From Melieria omissa (taxonomy: Eukaryota > Arthropoda > Insecta > Diptera > Ulidiidae), in contig OZ020268.1 of the NCBI GenBank assembly GCA_963971225.1, positions 51,820,404-51,884,403 on the forward strand: a stretch of 64,000 nt of DNA. The letters run 5' to 3'. Positions 1-8,847 of this stretch are shown in pieces. The position numbers were made by a program, and so were the translations under genes. The notes beneath the pieces are model-generated. The model had not been told where the DNA came from and did no database searches. It saw only the letters and a list, made by a program, of their open reading frames with translations. The number at the start of each line of letters is the position of its first letter. The first letter of the stretch is position 1.

Positions 1-320
1 CAGGTTTTCCCGGGTACAGTTGACCTTGGAGATGATAAGAATTTCTTGCGTTACAAGCCCAAAAACTCATTAACTCATATTTTTCAGGTTTGACGGTTTC
101 GATATATTGCGTAAAGCGTCCTTTTCGGTTGGTTTCACGCAAATTTATGTCGCATATTTCACACATACTTTTGAATAAATATAGATTTTTCTGTGCATAT
201 AATGTAGGAAGATTCGAGGCCACTACGCTGACACACTACGCCGAAATGGCTCAAGTCTGTATGCCATATTTACCACAAAGTTCGATATTTGGATATTTCT
301 CTTCGTCACTACCATTCGAG

Positions 321-521
321 TCATATGAGATGGTCAGTCTCTATGCAACCCGCAGGCTTAGCGTCAGAGGCTTCTATTGCTGCGTCGTCAACTGATGAAA
401 TATATTCATCTTCGCCTTCGGAAATCAACAATTCTTCATTACTTTTACTTTCGCACAGTATTTCTTGAATTTCGGCTGGGATAAATCTGTCACAACGAGC
501 TCTTGCTGAATAAGAACTCAT
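321..521 (-). pseudogene. possible N-terminal fragment of a piggyBac-type transposase
   Basis: A 66-codon open frame starts at an ATG (521) and ends in a stop. It is acidic (EGEDEYISSVDD around residues 36-47) and has an IPAEIQEILCES segment. Short acidic N-termini of this kind precede the catalytic domain in piggyBac-like (PGBD) transposases. No DDE/D catalytic domain follows: the frame closes and the next 300 bases on the minus strand carry several stops. If the assignment is right, this is a dead 5' remnant. It could equally be a chance frame; the acidic composition is the only real support. Confidence 0.28.
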
Positions 522-831
522 TTCCGATTTTGCTCAAATCTTTCACAATGCAAATAAAACTAATGACTAACGAGTAATTAATTTGTTACAAAGTTCAAAT
601 GTCAAAAATTTCCGCGGGGAAATTGGTATACCCCTTTTTATGAAAGAGGGATCCGAAATTGCAAGAAAAGACATTACTGAAAATTAAAAAACAAGTTACA
701 AGTAATTTTTTGTAACAAAGGAAATCCCAAAATGTACTTTTATATTACTGAGAGATTTAAAACTAAGCAAAAACAGTAACATTTCTTACAATGCGAACAA
801 GAAGTGAAAAATTTTCATACAATTTGTACTT

Positions 832-847
832 GGGTACCCGGGTACCC
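832..847. other. 16-bp perfect palindrome GGGTACCCGGGTACCC
   Basis: The octamer GGGTACCC, itself palindromic, occurs twice in tandem, giving a perfect 16-bp palindrome in AT-rich DNA. A related CCCGGGTAC core lies near the window start (positions 9-17). It may be a transposon terminus associated with the fragment at 321-521. No target duplication could be identified. Confidence 0.5.
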
Positions 848-894
848 CATCACACGGGTAAGGGTGTTTTGAAGTTTTTACCCAAAAAATGCAA

Positions 895-1276
895 TTATGT
901 TCGCCAAAATGTTTAAACCGCTTAAAAGAAAAATTCCAAATTTTCTTTTTGTTTTTTTCTTTTTAATTTATCAAACTTTTAATAGTTGTAACCCAAAAAT
1001 GCATTAAAATCAAAATCCATATTTTGCTCTTTTTTTTCATTTGATCAAACTTTTAATAATAATAAAAAAATCAAAACCCAGATTTAGTTTTTAATTTTAT
1101 TTGGTCAAACTTTTGAAAGTTTTAAATTAAAAATGCATTCAAATCCTCAAATCAAAATTTTGTTTCTTGTTTTTTTTTTAATTTAGTTAAACTTTTAAAA
1201 GTTTTAACCGCTTTGAAAAAAAAAACCAAATCCAAATTTTGTTTTTTTTTTGTTTTTTTATAATTTTATCAAACTT
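895..1276. repeat. degenerate AT-rich tandem array, unit about 80-95 bp
   Basis: Five imperfect copies of a unit are seen. Each contains an AAATTTTG-oligo(T) block, then TTTATCAAACTTTTAA and an AAAATGCATT or AACCGCTT segment. There is no coding potential. The array stops exactly at the TTAA that begins the next element. Confidence 0.6.
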
Positions 1277-1280
1277 TTAA

Positions 1281-1489
1281 CACTAGAACTACCGGGAGCG
1301 GTCATTTGACGCTTTTCAGTTTTTGATTAACCGTAGCTCGAAAACGGTTTAATTTACGAATCTGGTTCTTCTTGACTTTTAATATTTTGCACTAAGCTCA
1401 ATATTCTAAAATTTTGCAATCACTGCGCCGATCTGTTCTCTTTATATCATCGATTTTACCTACTATCACCACGAGCGGTCAAATGACGG
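1281..1489. mobile_element. TTAA-flanked MITE-like element, piggyBac-type end
   Basis: The segment is bordered by TTAA on both sides (1277-1280 and 1490-1493), the target duplication of piggyBac-type elements. The left end reads CACTAGAACTACC; the start CACTAGA recurs in the TTAA-flanked MITE at 4217-4441. Both ends carry GAGCGGTCA(TTT/AAA)TGACG near the border. The right terminus is not a clean inverted copy of the left, so the boundaries are tentative. It is too short to encode protein. Confidence 0.4.
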
Positions 1490-1690
1490 TTAACTACGTA
1501 GCCATGGAAATAAAATTATAACATTCACAAAAAAGTCAGAGATGGTACCAATTTTTCAAGAACCTATGTCTTACCTGCTGTTTTATATTAAATTTACAAC
1601 CGACTTTTATATAAAACAAAGCTACGGTATTAATGTAATCTCGCAACATTACAAGCTCAGTAACTCAACATAATTTTTTTTTTTTAGTTT

Positions 1691-2024
1691 AGTGGGCACG
1701 GAAAGTGGGCGTGGTCGATTATATTATAGCCTATGTTTGCCGCAATGACACGCTGAATCATTTGATACCCATATTGCTATGACAAATATACCATGGCTGA
1801 TTTGTCATTATAGTGGGCGTGGCAGGAAAACGTATCAGGTGGGCATGGTCAATCTCATATAACCTATATTTAGCCCTATGAAACACAGAATCATTTTACA
1901 TAAACATTTATTTACAAACATATAGTTTTGTTAGTTAAGTGGGCGCGGAAAGTGGGCGTGGTCGATTATATTATAGCCTATGTTTGCCGCAATGACACGC
2001 TGAATCGTTTGATACCCATATTGC
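1691..2024. repeat. pair of 87-bp direct repeats with GTGGGCGTGG boxes
   Basis: Positions 1691-1777 and 1938-2024 are almost identical over 87 bp (differences at the AGTGGGCACGG/AGTGGGCGCGG start and at AATCATTT/AATCGTTT). Between them lie further AGTGGGCGTGGC and GTGGGCATGGTC boxes, and another AGTGGGTGTGA box follows near 2060. GTGGGCGTGG-containing dispersed repeats are common in fly intergenic DNA. No protein is encoded. Confidence 0.75.
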
Positions 2025-2299
2025 CTTACAAAAGCTTTCCATAGATGAGTTTTGTTACCATAGTGGGTGTGATAAGGGGGTTTTTAACCTTTTTGAGGGT
2101 CTTCCCCCGCCCAAAAAGCAAATTGCCCAGCACCATCGTCTTCAGCACCCTCGAAAACGGGGGCGGGGGAGAAGTAGTCTCGTCGTGTCCAAGAAGACTA
2201 CCGGATTTAGGCCTCTTTTCCGACTGACACACTCCACTAATCTTCCAATTTTTCAATGCGCAGCGAGAGCAGCACAGCAATTTATGTTCTACTCTCTAA
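2025..2299. other. no gene recognised
   Basis: Unique sequence between the 87-bp repeats and the inverted-repeat element. Short overlapping frames (2045-2227 + and 2026-2280 -) have low-complexity proline/glycine-rich stretches and no recognisable domain. Confidence 0.5.
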
Positions 2300-3134
2300 G
2301 GCTAAAAACATAGTGGAGCGGCGAGCAAAGCGAAGAGCAAAGCGTCGAGAACAAATCAACGCTTTTGAATCGAAGCGCACATAGTCACGAGCATGGCACA
2401 ATAAACAAGGTAGTGGCAGGAAGGAGCGAATTTTATTTTTTTCTCGTCAGAGTTCGGTAGGTTGTCAGAAATTTTTGTCTGCTTTGTTTACATTCGGCGA
2501 ACAGCATGGCCACTCAACTCTTTTTCTGTGAAATTTTAAGCATGTTTGCAATGACGAAAGGATATTATTTTTCCAATATTCGTTAACTTTTATGAATTAA
2601 CGCAAAATCGGCGAACTAGCACTTAGCACTTTTGCCCCTAATTGTAAAACAACAGATTAAAACAAAGAAGCTGTGTACTTTTGCTGTTAATTGGTGTATT
2701 TTTACGTTCTCGAATAGACCAAGTGGTCTATTCGATGCTGGCAATACTGTTGGCAAGAGAACCATCCGCCCGATTTGACAATGAACCGAACAAAAACACT
2801 AACAAAATACACGTGAATTTTTTCGCTCCTTCCTGCCACTACCTTGTTTATTGTGCCATGGTCACGAGCAAAGCGAAGAAAGCTGAAAAGAGCAAAGCGA
2901 CGATTTCAAAATATTTTGTTTTCATCGCTTTGCTCGCCGCTTTGCTCTACTTGAAAATCCAAAAATGTTTGCTATTAAAAAATTTGTGTGAACAAAACAA
3001 AAAAAATTTATGTGGATGGATTGATAAGCGCAATATTCGCAAAAAATGCCTTATGGATAGCTCTACGCTTTGCTCGTCGCTTTGCTCGAAGCTTTGCTCT
3101 TCGCTTTGCTCGCCGCTCCACTATGTTTTTAGCC
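2300..3134. mobile_element. 835-bp inverted-repeat element, TAA-flanked (PIF/Harbinger-like or foldback)
   Basis: The ends are inverted copies: the left begins GGCTAAAAACATAGTGGAGC and the right ends with its complement. TAA lies directly outside both (2297-2299 and 3135-3137). The outer arms continue into runs of GCAAAGCGA/GAGCAAAGC subrepeats (2325-2355; 3060-3118). A second inverted pair lies inside (about 2395-2430 and 2820-2860, sharing TAAACAAGGTAGTGGCAGGA). A 3-bp TWA duplication with G-rich ends is typical of PIF/Harbinger, but the layered arms also suit a foldback element. The 169-codon frame at 2681-3190 crosses the terminus, so it is not a transposase; the element is non-autonomous. 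Confidence 0.7.
2711..2734. repeat. 24-bp perfect hairpin
   Basis: CGAATAGACC and GGTCTATTCG form 10-bp arms around a 4-base loop. The hairpin lies at the centre of the inverted-repeat element at 2300-3134. Confidence 0.7.
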
Positions 3135-3314
3135 TAAGGCAACGTTTGTTATCAAATTTTATTAATAGAACGCAAGCAAAAACAAAATAAATGCTGTGGA
3201 AGCTTTGCTCTTTACCATAGAAGAATATTTCTCAACGATTCAGTAGTGAAATTACATTCCCAACGTGCGCCTCGAAGCAGCAAAAAATCAATAAAAAACT
3301 AACTTGACGTGCCC

Positions 3315-4149
3315 ATGGAACGCTGGAGCGGTAAAGTGGCCGTTGTCACTGGTGGCGGCGCGGGCATCGGTTGGGCCATAACGCGAATGCTGCTAGCGGC
3401 CGGTATGCGTGTCGTAGGTCTGTCGCTGCCCTGCAACGAGGAAGCCTTGTACGCCCAGTTGAATGAGGGGCAGCGTGCGGCGCTCGAAATGCGCGTCTGC
3501 GACATAAGCAATGCGGCAGCTGTTAGCGACTGCTTCGACTGGATTGAAAAGCAGCATGGACGGCTGCATCTGCTGATCAACAATGCGGGGATGGCCAAGA
3601 TTACAAAACTGCTGGACGCACACAACGAGGCGTCCTTGAAGCGTGTCATCGATGTGAATGTAATGGGCACTGTCTACTGCACCAAGCAGGCGTATCGCCT
3701 CATGCAGAACGCTCTGGCCGCGGGCGAAGAGTGTCACATTGTGACGGTGAACAGTTTGCTGGGCCATACGGTGCCGCTGCACATTCCCGATTGCGGCATG
3801 AATCTGTATCCAGTGGCAAAGCATGCGCTGCGCGCCATGCACGAAGTGCTGCGCCGCGAACTCTATCCGCACAAGCTGATGCGACTGTCGGTGAGTGTGA
3901 ATTAATTGTTGAGCATACTTCAGAGTAACGCTTTGTTGTCCACAGTCCATCAGTCCCGGCCTGACACAGACGCAGTTTGCCAGTCGCGCCTTGGAAGGCA
4001 TGGAAGGCGGCACTGTGACGGAAATGGTGGTGCAGCCGGTTGAGCTGCTGCAGCCCGAAGACATTGCGCGCGGCGTAGAATTCATATTGGCATCGCCGCG
4101 GCACGTTATTGTGGCCGAGCTGCTAATGGTGCCGCACGAACGTTATTAG
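3315..4149 (+). CDS. classical short-chain dehydrogenase/reductase (SDR11/farnesol-dehydrogenase-like)
   Basis: Two exons, 3315-3890 and 3946-4149, are joined across a 55-bp GTGAGT..CACAG intron in phase 0 and give 259 residues, the normal length for classical SDRs. Visible motifs are the NADP(H)-binding TGGGAGIG (12-19), the D-I pair after strand 4 (63-64), NNAG (89-92), the active-site Ser in VTVNS (147), YPVAK (catalytic Tyr165, Lys169) and SPGLTQT after the catalytic helix. The style matches the insect family containing DHRS11 homologues and farnesol dehydrogenases, soluble NADP(H)-dependent oxidoreductases of alcohols, carbonyls or steroids. The exact substrate cannot be read from sequence. 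The ATG at 3315 is chosen because upstream in-frame codons are non-ATG and the Rossmann fold starts normally from it. The gene converges on the enoyl-CoA isomerase gene. No AATAAA lies between its stop and the MITE at 4217. Confidence 0.93.
3891..3945 (+). other. intron of the SDR gene
   Basis: A 55-bp intron with donor GTGAGT and acceptor TTGTCCACAG. It falls between Ser192 and Ser193 in phase 0. An in-frame TAA just past the donor closes the unspliced frame, so splicing is needed to reach the conserved SPGLTQT segment. Confidence 0.9.
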
Positions 4150-4216
4150 TGCTCTGAAAGCGGAGGAAGCGGAGACTATAAGAAGTGGCTGGTTGAAGGG
4201 TCGAGTGCTTTTTTAA

Positions 4217-4441
4217 CACTAAAAAGACCACAAGTTTTCCCTACCTACAAAGACTATCATCCGCTGATATCTCTAAAAGAGATTTGGCTCATTGTAATTG
4301 TAGAACCCTTATTGTGAAAGTAATTGTAGAACTCGATAAAAAAATAAAAGTCATCAAAGCAAAAGTTGTTAGAAATGCTAAAGAAAATGCAGATATCAAA
4401 AAATTAAAAATTGTCAAAAGACAGCAATAGTCTTTCTAGTG
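4217..4441. mobile_element. piggyBac-type MITE with TTAA duplications
   Basis: 225 bp bounded by TTAA at 4213-4216 and 4442-4445. The ends are CACTAAAAAGAC and GTCTTTCTAGTG, inverted copies with one mismatch. The interior (TCCGCTGATATCTC, TTGTAATTGTAGAAC) recurs inverted at 24440-24595. It begins 68 bp after the SDR stop codon. The first canonical AATAAA downstream of that gene (4343-4348) lies inside this element. Confidence 0.85.
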
Positions 4442-4462
4442 TTAAAAGATGTTAGCTCTGAC

Positions 4463-4619
4463 CAGGGGCGGATTCAGAAAAATATTTCGGGGGGGGTTTC
4501 GAAAAGTAATTCTTTGATATTCATAAATTGTCTTTTAATTTGTATGTAGTTTTAATGTCGATCCTAATATTTCGGGGGGAGGTTTCAACCCCCAAAACAC
4601 CCCCCTGAATCCGCCACTG
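4463..4619. mobile_element. hAT-type MITE, 8-bp duplication GCTCTGAC
   Basis: 157 bp. The inverted ends are CAGGGGCGGATTCAG (left) and CTGAATCCGCCACTG (right). The perfect 8-bp direct repeats GCTCTGAC flank it at 4455-4462 and 4620-4627. CAGGG-type ends with an 8-bp duplication are the hAT signature. The subterminal G-runs and C-runs (GGGGGGG, CCCCCC) can also pair. It is non-coding. Confidence 0.9.
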
Positions 4620-4627
4620 GCTCTGAC

Positions 4628-4951
4628 CACTCAAAATGTTTGGAAAATTAAATACAAGTTTTAGAAAGAGTTTTAATTTAAGTCCAAGTCTTATGTGTCT
4701 AAAAGTGTTTGAAAATGTTTGTTTAATTTAATGGGCATTTAGTTCCATTGTACGATTTTAAAGTAGTCTAATAAAAACTCTTTCTTTCTTAGTAAGAAAT
4801 AAACTGATTATTTGAAACTTAACTCAAATTGGTTTGATAAATGTTTTCCTTGCAAATGTCTGATTGATGATGATTTGATGATGATTATTTGAAGCTTTAC
4901 TCAAATTGGTTTCATAATTGTTTTTCTTTCACCTTTTTGTAGACCTTTTCT
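4628..4951. other. no gene recognised
   Basis: AT-rich spacer with an internal imperfect duplication of TGATTATTTGAARCTTWACTCAAATTGGTTT (4806-4835 and 4883-4914). Confidence 0.5.
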
Positions 4952-4959
4952 GTCTACAC

Positions 4960-5173
4960 CAAGGGTGAGCAACCTCTTTAATCAACGGGCCAATTTAAAT
5001 TGTAAAATTTTTTGGCGCGCCGCACATAAAGTAACACTTATTAATAATTTACAAAACTTTATTTATAATGAACATTAGAACAAAATCGATAAAATAAATT
5101 CAATTTTAGAAATGCTTGGCGGGCCGCATGAACATGTTAAACGGGCCCGCGGGCCGCGTGTTGCTCATCCCTG
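4960..5173. mobile_element. hAT-type MITE, 8-bp duplication GTCTACAC
   Basis: 214 bp. The ends CAAGGGTGAGCAAC and GTTGCTCATCCCTG are inverted copies. The perfect 8-bp direct repeats GTCTACAC lie at 4952-4959 and 5174-5181. GC-rich subterminal blocks (GGCGCGCC, GGCCCGCGGGCC) are next to the ends. The short frames across it are not coding. Confidence 0.92.
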
Positions 5174-5344
5174 GTCTACACCAAAACGAGTCAAATGGAT
5201 ATATTCACATTTATTATTCTCTATATTGTTGTATTGTGTTAAATTATTATGTATATTACTATCTTCAATTGCATTCCGCTGCCACAGTCGCATTGTCACC
5301 CGCCAACCCACATTGAAAGTCACCACTTAATTTCAATTCAACTC

Positions 5345-6208
5345 TCACAATTTGCTTTTATTCCGCTTCTCACTTTGCGCCATAAACGCGGCAATTGCTC
5401 GTTGATATGTTTCGCCGCAGCGCAGATGCTTCAGCTCGTTGCATTCCAGCTGCAGTGCCTGCAAAAGCTCCTCGCGTTCCCAGCTGCGCATCAGCCGTTT
5501 GGTCGTTCGCAACGCTTCCGCTGGCAAACGCGAATATTGCACAATTTTCGGCCACAATGTCGTCTCCCAGGCGGCCGTGACATACACGCCGGCCACAAAG
5601 TTGCAATTGAGCGCTTCCGGCGCGCTCATGCGTGCGCCGAAGAGCAGCGTGTGCGTGGCCATTGAGCGGCCAAGCAGCAACGGAAAGAGTCGCGTGGCGC
5701 ACGCCTCCGGACAGAGGCCCAGCTGCGTGAAGGGCGCCTCGAAGTAGGCGCGCTCGCTGCAGTAGATCACATCGCAGAGTGCGCACAGCGTCACGCCCAC
5801 GCCGTAGCAGGGTCCGTTGACCAGCGCCACCAGCACCTTGGGACAGCACATGAACGCCTTGACCAGGTAGCGCAGCACTAAATTCGCCGAGCGATAGAAT
5901 GCACTCACGTCCTGGTAGTGGCGCGTCTGTGCGAGGTCGTTGCCCGCCGTAAAGTAGTCCCCGGCGCCCGTCAACACAACGGTGCTGATGTCGGGCGTTT
6001 CGGTGGCGGTGCGCAGTGCGCGTATAATCTCGTAGTAGGCATGGCGATTCAGAGCGTTGCGCACAGCGGGCCGATTGAATGCAATGACGAGTATGTGTTC
6101 GCGTTGCTCCACCAACAGTTCACGATACAAAGACTTGTTGGATGCATTCGAAGCCAACCAAATGGCTGTTTTTGCGGCGGAGACCGCTTCATGGCGTGTT
6201 GTGCTCAT
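5345..6208 (-). CDS. enoyl-CoA hydratase/isomerase family protein, peroxisomal (ECI2-like)
   Basis: An intronless 287-codon frame encodes a crotonase-fold protein. The fold begins at about residue 30 after a short N-terminal segment. FNRPAVRNALN (44-54) is the usual first motif. TAGNDL (87-92) and NGPCYGVG (131-138) form the oxyanion hole. FEAPFTQLGLCPE (156-168) supplies the Pro-Glu pair whose Glu168 is the catalytic base of delta3,delta2-enoyl-CoA isomerases; no second hydratase glutamate is seen. The C-terminus is KRNKSKL, and SKL is a textbook type-1 peroxisomal targeting signal. The likely role is moving the double bond of unsaturated enoyl-CoAs during peroxisomal beta-oxidation, as for Drosophila CG13890 and vertebrate ECI2. 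There is no acyl-CoA-binding domain ahead of the fold, unlike mammalian ECI2. AATAAA overlaps the NK codons before the stop; another lies at 5210-5215 on this strand. Confidence 0.92.
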   Translation of the reverse strand: MSTTRHEAVSAAKTAIWLASNASNKSLYRELLVEQREHILVIAFNRPAVRNALNRHAYYEIIRALRTATETPDISTVVLTGAGDYFTAGNDLAQTRHYQDVSAFYRSANLVLRYLVKAFMCCPKVLVALVNGPCYGVGVTLCALCDVIYCSERAYFEAPFTQLGLCPEACATRLFPLLLGRSMATHTLLFGARMSAPEALNCNFVAGVYVTAAWETTLWPKIVQYSRLPAEALRTTKRLMRSWEREELLQALQLECNELKHLRCGETYQRAIAAFMAQSEKRNKSKL

Positions 6209-7620
6209 GTTGGCGATTAAATTCAGACTAAAAAGTAAAAGTCACTTGTTGGCGGGTTGGAAAACTGCTCCGCCAAGATTTGCCTATGTGTGTGTGTGTG
6301 TGAATGTGTGTATGTGCTGTGTATGGAGGCAGTGTTGTTGTTATTATAATTATCATGATTTAATAAAGAATAAATATACACAGATAACATATGCGAATCT
6401 GTATAGAATAGAAATACGCTCAGCAACTTATCACTTAATACCTGGTTTATATGAACATTTTTTGCGCTACAGGCGCAAAACAATTATTGCAAAAACAAAA
6501 CTCCAAGCAATTTGTTTACATTCAAAGCGAACGCACAAACCGGTACCAGAGAGTGTAATGTCTTTATTGTCTCTGCCGGTACTGTTTCTAGTCGCACTGA
6601 ATTTCGCGACCAGAGCTGCTGCTGTCGTTGATAGCGTATAACAACTCAGAGACCACAAACATATACAAAAATAAATAAATTACAAATTAAAATAAATAAA
6701 TGAAATTGAAGACAAAGATAAGATAACACTACTCGATACGAAAAATGCACCTAAAAATAAAAGTGTTTTCTAGACTAACTTTCAAAACGAAAATTCAAAA
6801 TAGAAAATTTAGTAAAAAGGAGACAATTTTCCTCTTTCATTTGGACCCATAACTTCATCATTGCGCAACCGCAAATATTTGAAAAAATATTTTAAATGTG
6901 TATGTCCTTAAAATTCGAAAGTCCTTTAAAAACGACTTTCAGTCAGAAAATGAAAAACTGACGATGCTATGATATTATAAATAACCTCTTGTTTCACGTT
7001 AATATCAACATTTGGATGGATCTCGGAAAAATAAAAAAATTGTTTCACACGGTTTAATAAATGTAAAGTTGATGTTTTCACTCAGTGCATCATAACTTTG
7101 TATTTTTTCTTTCAATTCTATTGATGTTAGGCTTAATATTTGCTCAAAAAATATATATTTCATCTTAGATTTTAAAACCAGAGGAGGTCATTTATTTTAT
7201 CTATAGAAAAACCATTCGAAAATTTGTGATTTTTGAAATTGGTCGAAAATTCACTTTTTTACAACTTTCACCTTCAGTTACTTCACCAAATCTCATCTGA
7301 TTTGGACAATCTATATATCTCTGGAAAAGCTAAGGTATTATCTTTTGACCGACGCACATCTTGTGTTAGTCGGATGGTTCGTTTACCAGATATGTGCTCA
7401 TAACTGAAACAACAGGGGAAAAAATTGTTTTTCGAAGACTTTTCGAAAACGCTTCTTACAATAATGTTTTGATTTTCAGTTTAGTATTCCGTGACCCAAA
7501 GTTAGTCTCGAAAATACTTTTGTTTTTAGGTGTACGCGATTGATCCATTTTTTGTCAAGTAGCAAACAACTGTTTTTAAGCTTAATAAGCATTTTTTTTT
7601 AATTACGTACATACATACAC
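6209..7620. other. no gene recognised; upstream region of the isomerase gene
   Basis: AT-rich intergenic DNA. A TGTGTG microsatellite lies at 6287-6316. Short frames at 6223-6658 have no domain, and no repeat borders were recognised. Confidence 0.5.
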
Positions 7621-7950
7621 GGCAGCCGCCGTGGCTCAGTTGGTTAGTGCGCGGTCCAACGAGTCGCATGCAGAGCGACGCAAGATCGAATACTGCATGT
7701 AGTAACACCTAAAAAAAATAACGGGAAACTCGTTTTCTCTTTCGGTGGCTGTCCTCTCAGCTGGAAATGGCAAACCTCTGAGAGTAAAATTGCCTATGAA
7801 AAAGCTCCCAACCTGCAGTTCGGAACCGGCATAAAACTGTAGGTCCCTTCCACCCGCGTACAAAATTCACACGCACAACACGGGTGGTTGCGGGAAGCTA
7901 GGCCTTAGTCTCGCGTAAGCGGGCTGTCGTGCCAATCAATTATTATTATT
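7621..7950 (+). mobile_element. tRNA-derived SINE, full-length, (ATT)n tail
   Basis: The head resembles a tRNA: GTGGCTCAGTTGG fits the pol III A box TRGCNNARYNGG and is followed by a decayed B box (AGATCGAATAC) about 45 bp on. The middle has GTAGTAACACC and an A-run. The 3' body has AATGGCAAACCTC, GTAAAATTGCC and AAACTGTAGGTCCC, which recur in the SINE at 33078-33482. It ends in TTATTATTATT. ACATAC occurs on both sides (about 7609-7618 and 7951-7956), a possible short target duplication. It is not a functional tRNA. Confidence 0.75.
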
Positions 7951-8847
7951 ACATACTGTTTTGTAGAAAATCCTTACAGATTATGCTTTAAGATAAGTTA
8001 CAAAGACTTTCTTTATTTTACACTAGGAAATCCAAAATATTGAGTTGTCACTTTTTTGATGATATTTTAATTCAATAATTGCCAAATTATTTTAAGTTAC
8101 GTGACTTTTGCTAAATTTAAAAATTATAAATCACAATTAAAAAGTTGAAAGAAAAATTTTGAAAACACGAAAATAATTAATTTATTTGAAAATATAAACT
8201 AAAATTGTCACAACTCCACTTAAAATTAACTCCAGCAAAAATGTATTTAGTCAAAAGTGTCACAATTTGAATTAGGACTCTTGCTTTGAGCTGCAGCAAT
8301 CAGATAGCATCAAACTTCTCGACATGAAGAGACCTAACTGTTTTAACAACAACAAAATATATAATATATTGCTATTGCTTATTGGTAGATGGATGCATTG
8401 TGCACAGTAACCCGAAAGTTGAAAATTGTTAGTTGTGTCACTTTTGAAGTGGGTTTGCAATATATACAAACTTAGAAAACTTTGTGTAAAAATTAGCATA
8501 GAGCATAAATTTACCAGCCTCTGCGGTACTTTTCACTTTCCAACCACTGCATAGTAAAATAGAAACCAATCCTTATCACCAAACAATCTATTTTAAAATT
8601 TAAAGATCTACACAACATTTGTCTTATGTTCATACAAATCAACAAATAAAACTGCAATCAACTTTTCTTACTGTAATAAAATTTACTTTTACTTCTTTGA
8701 GGTAACTTTTATTCAATTTTTTTTGTTTACTTGACATTTTCTTTTTCCAAAAGCATTGTATTAAATATTCTATAAACTAATTTAGTTTTACAAAAGTGCT
8801 TTAACACAGTTTCAACTTAGAGATAAACATTCTAGCAATTCTAACAA
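7951..8847. other. no gene recognised; 3' flank of the Ns3-like gene
   Basis: AT-rich sequence downstream of the Ns3/LSG1-like stop codon. TTTATT at 8708-8713 is AATAAA on the minus strand and is a plausible poly(A) signal for that gene. No coding region or transposon terminus was seen. Confidence 0.5.

Noticed and set aside
2681..3190. 169-codon plus-strand frame
   Set aside because: It runs through the terminal inverted repeat and its GCAAAGC subrepeats into flanking DNA; no transposase motifs.
3393..4104. Long minus-strand frames (230 and 134 codons) opposite the SDR gene
   Set aside because: They mirror the codon structure of the real plus-strand exons, have no domain, and cross the intron.
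5370..6641. Several frames overlapping the enoyl-CoA isomerase gene on both strands
   Set aside because: Shadows of the crotonase-fold reading frame; composition follows the real gene and no motifs are present.
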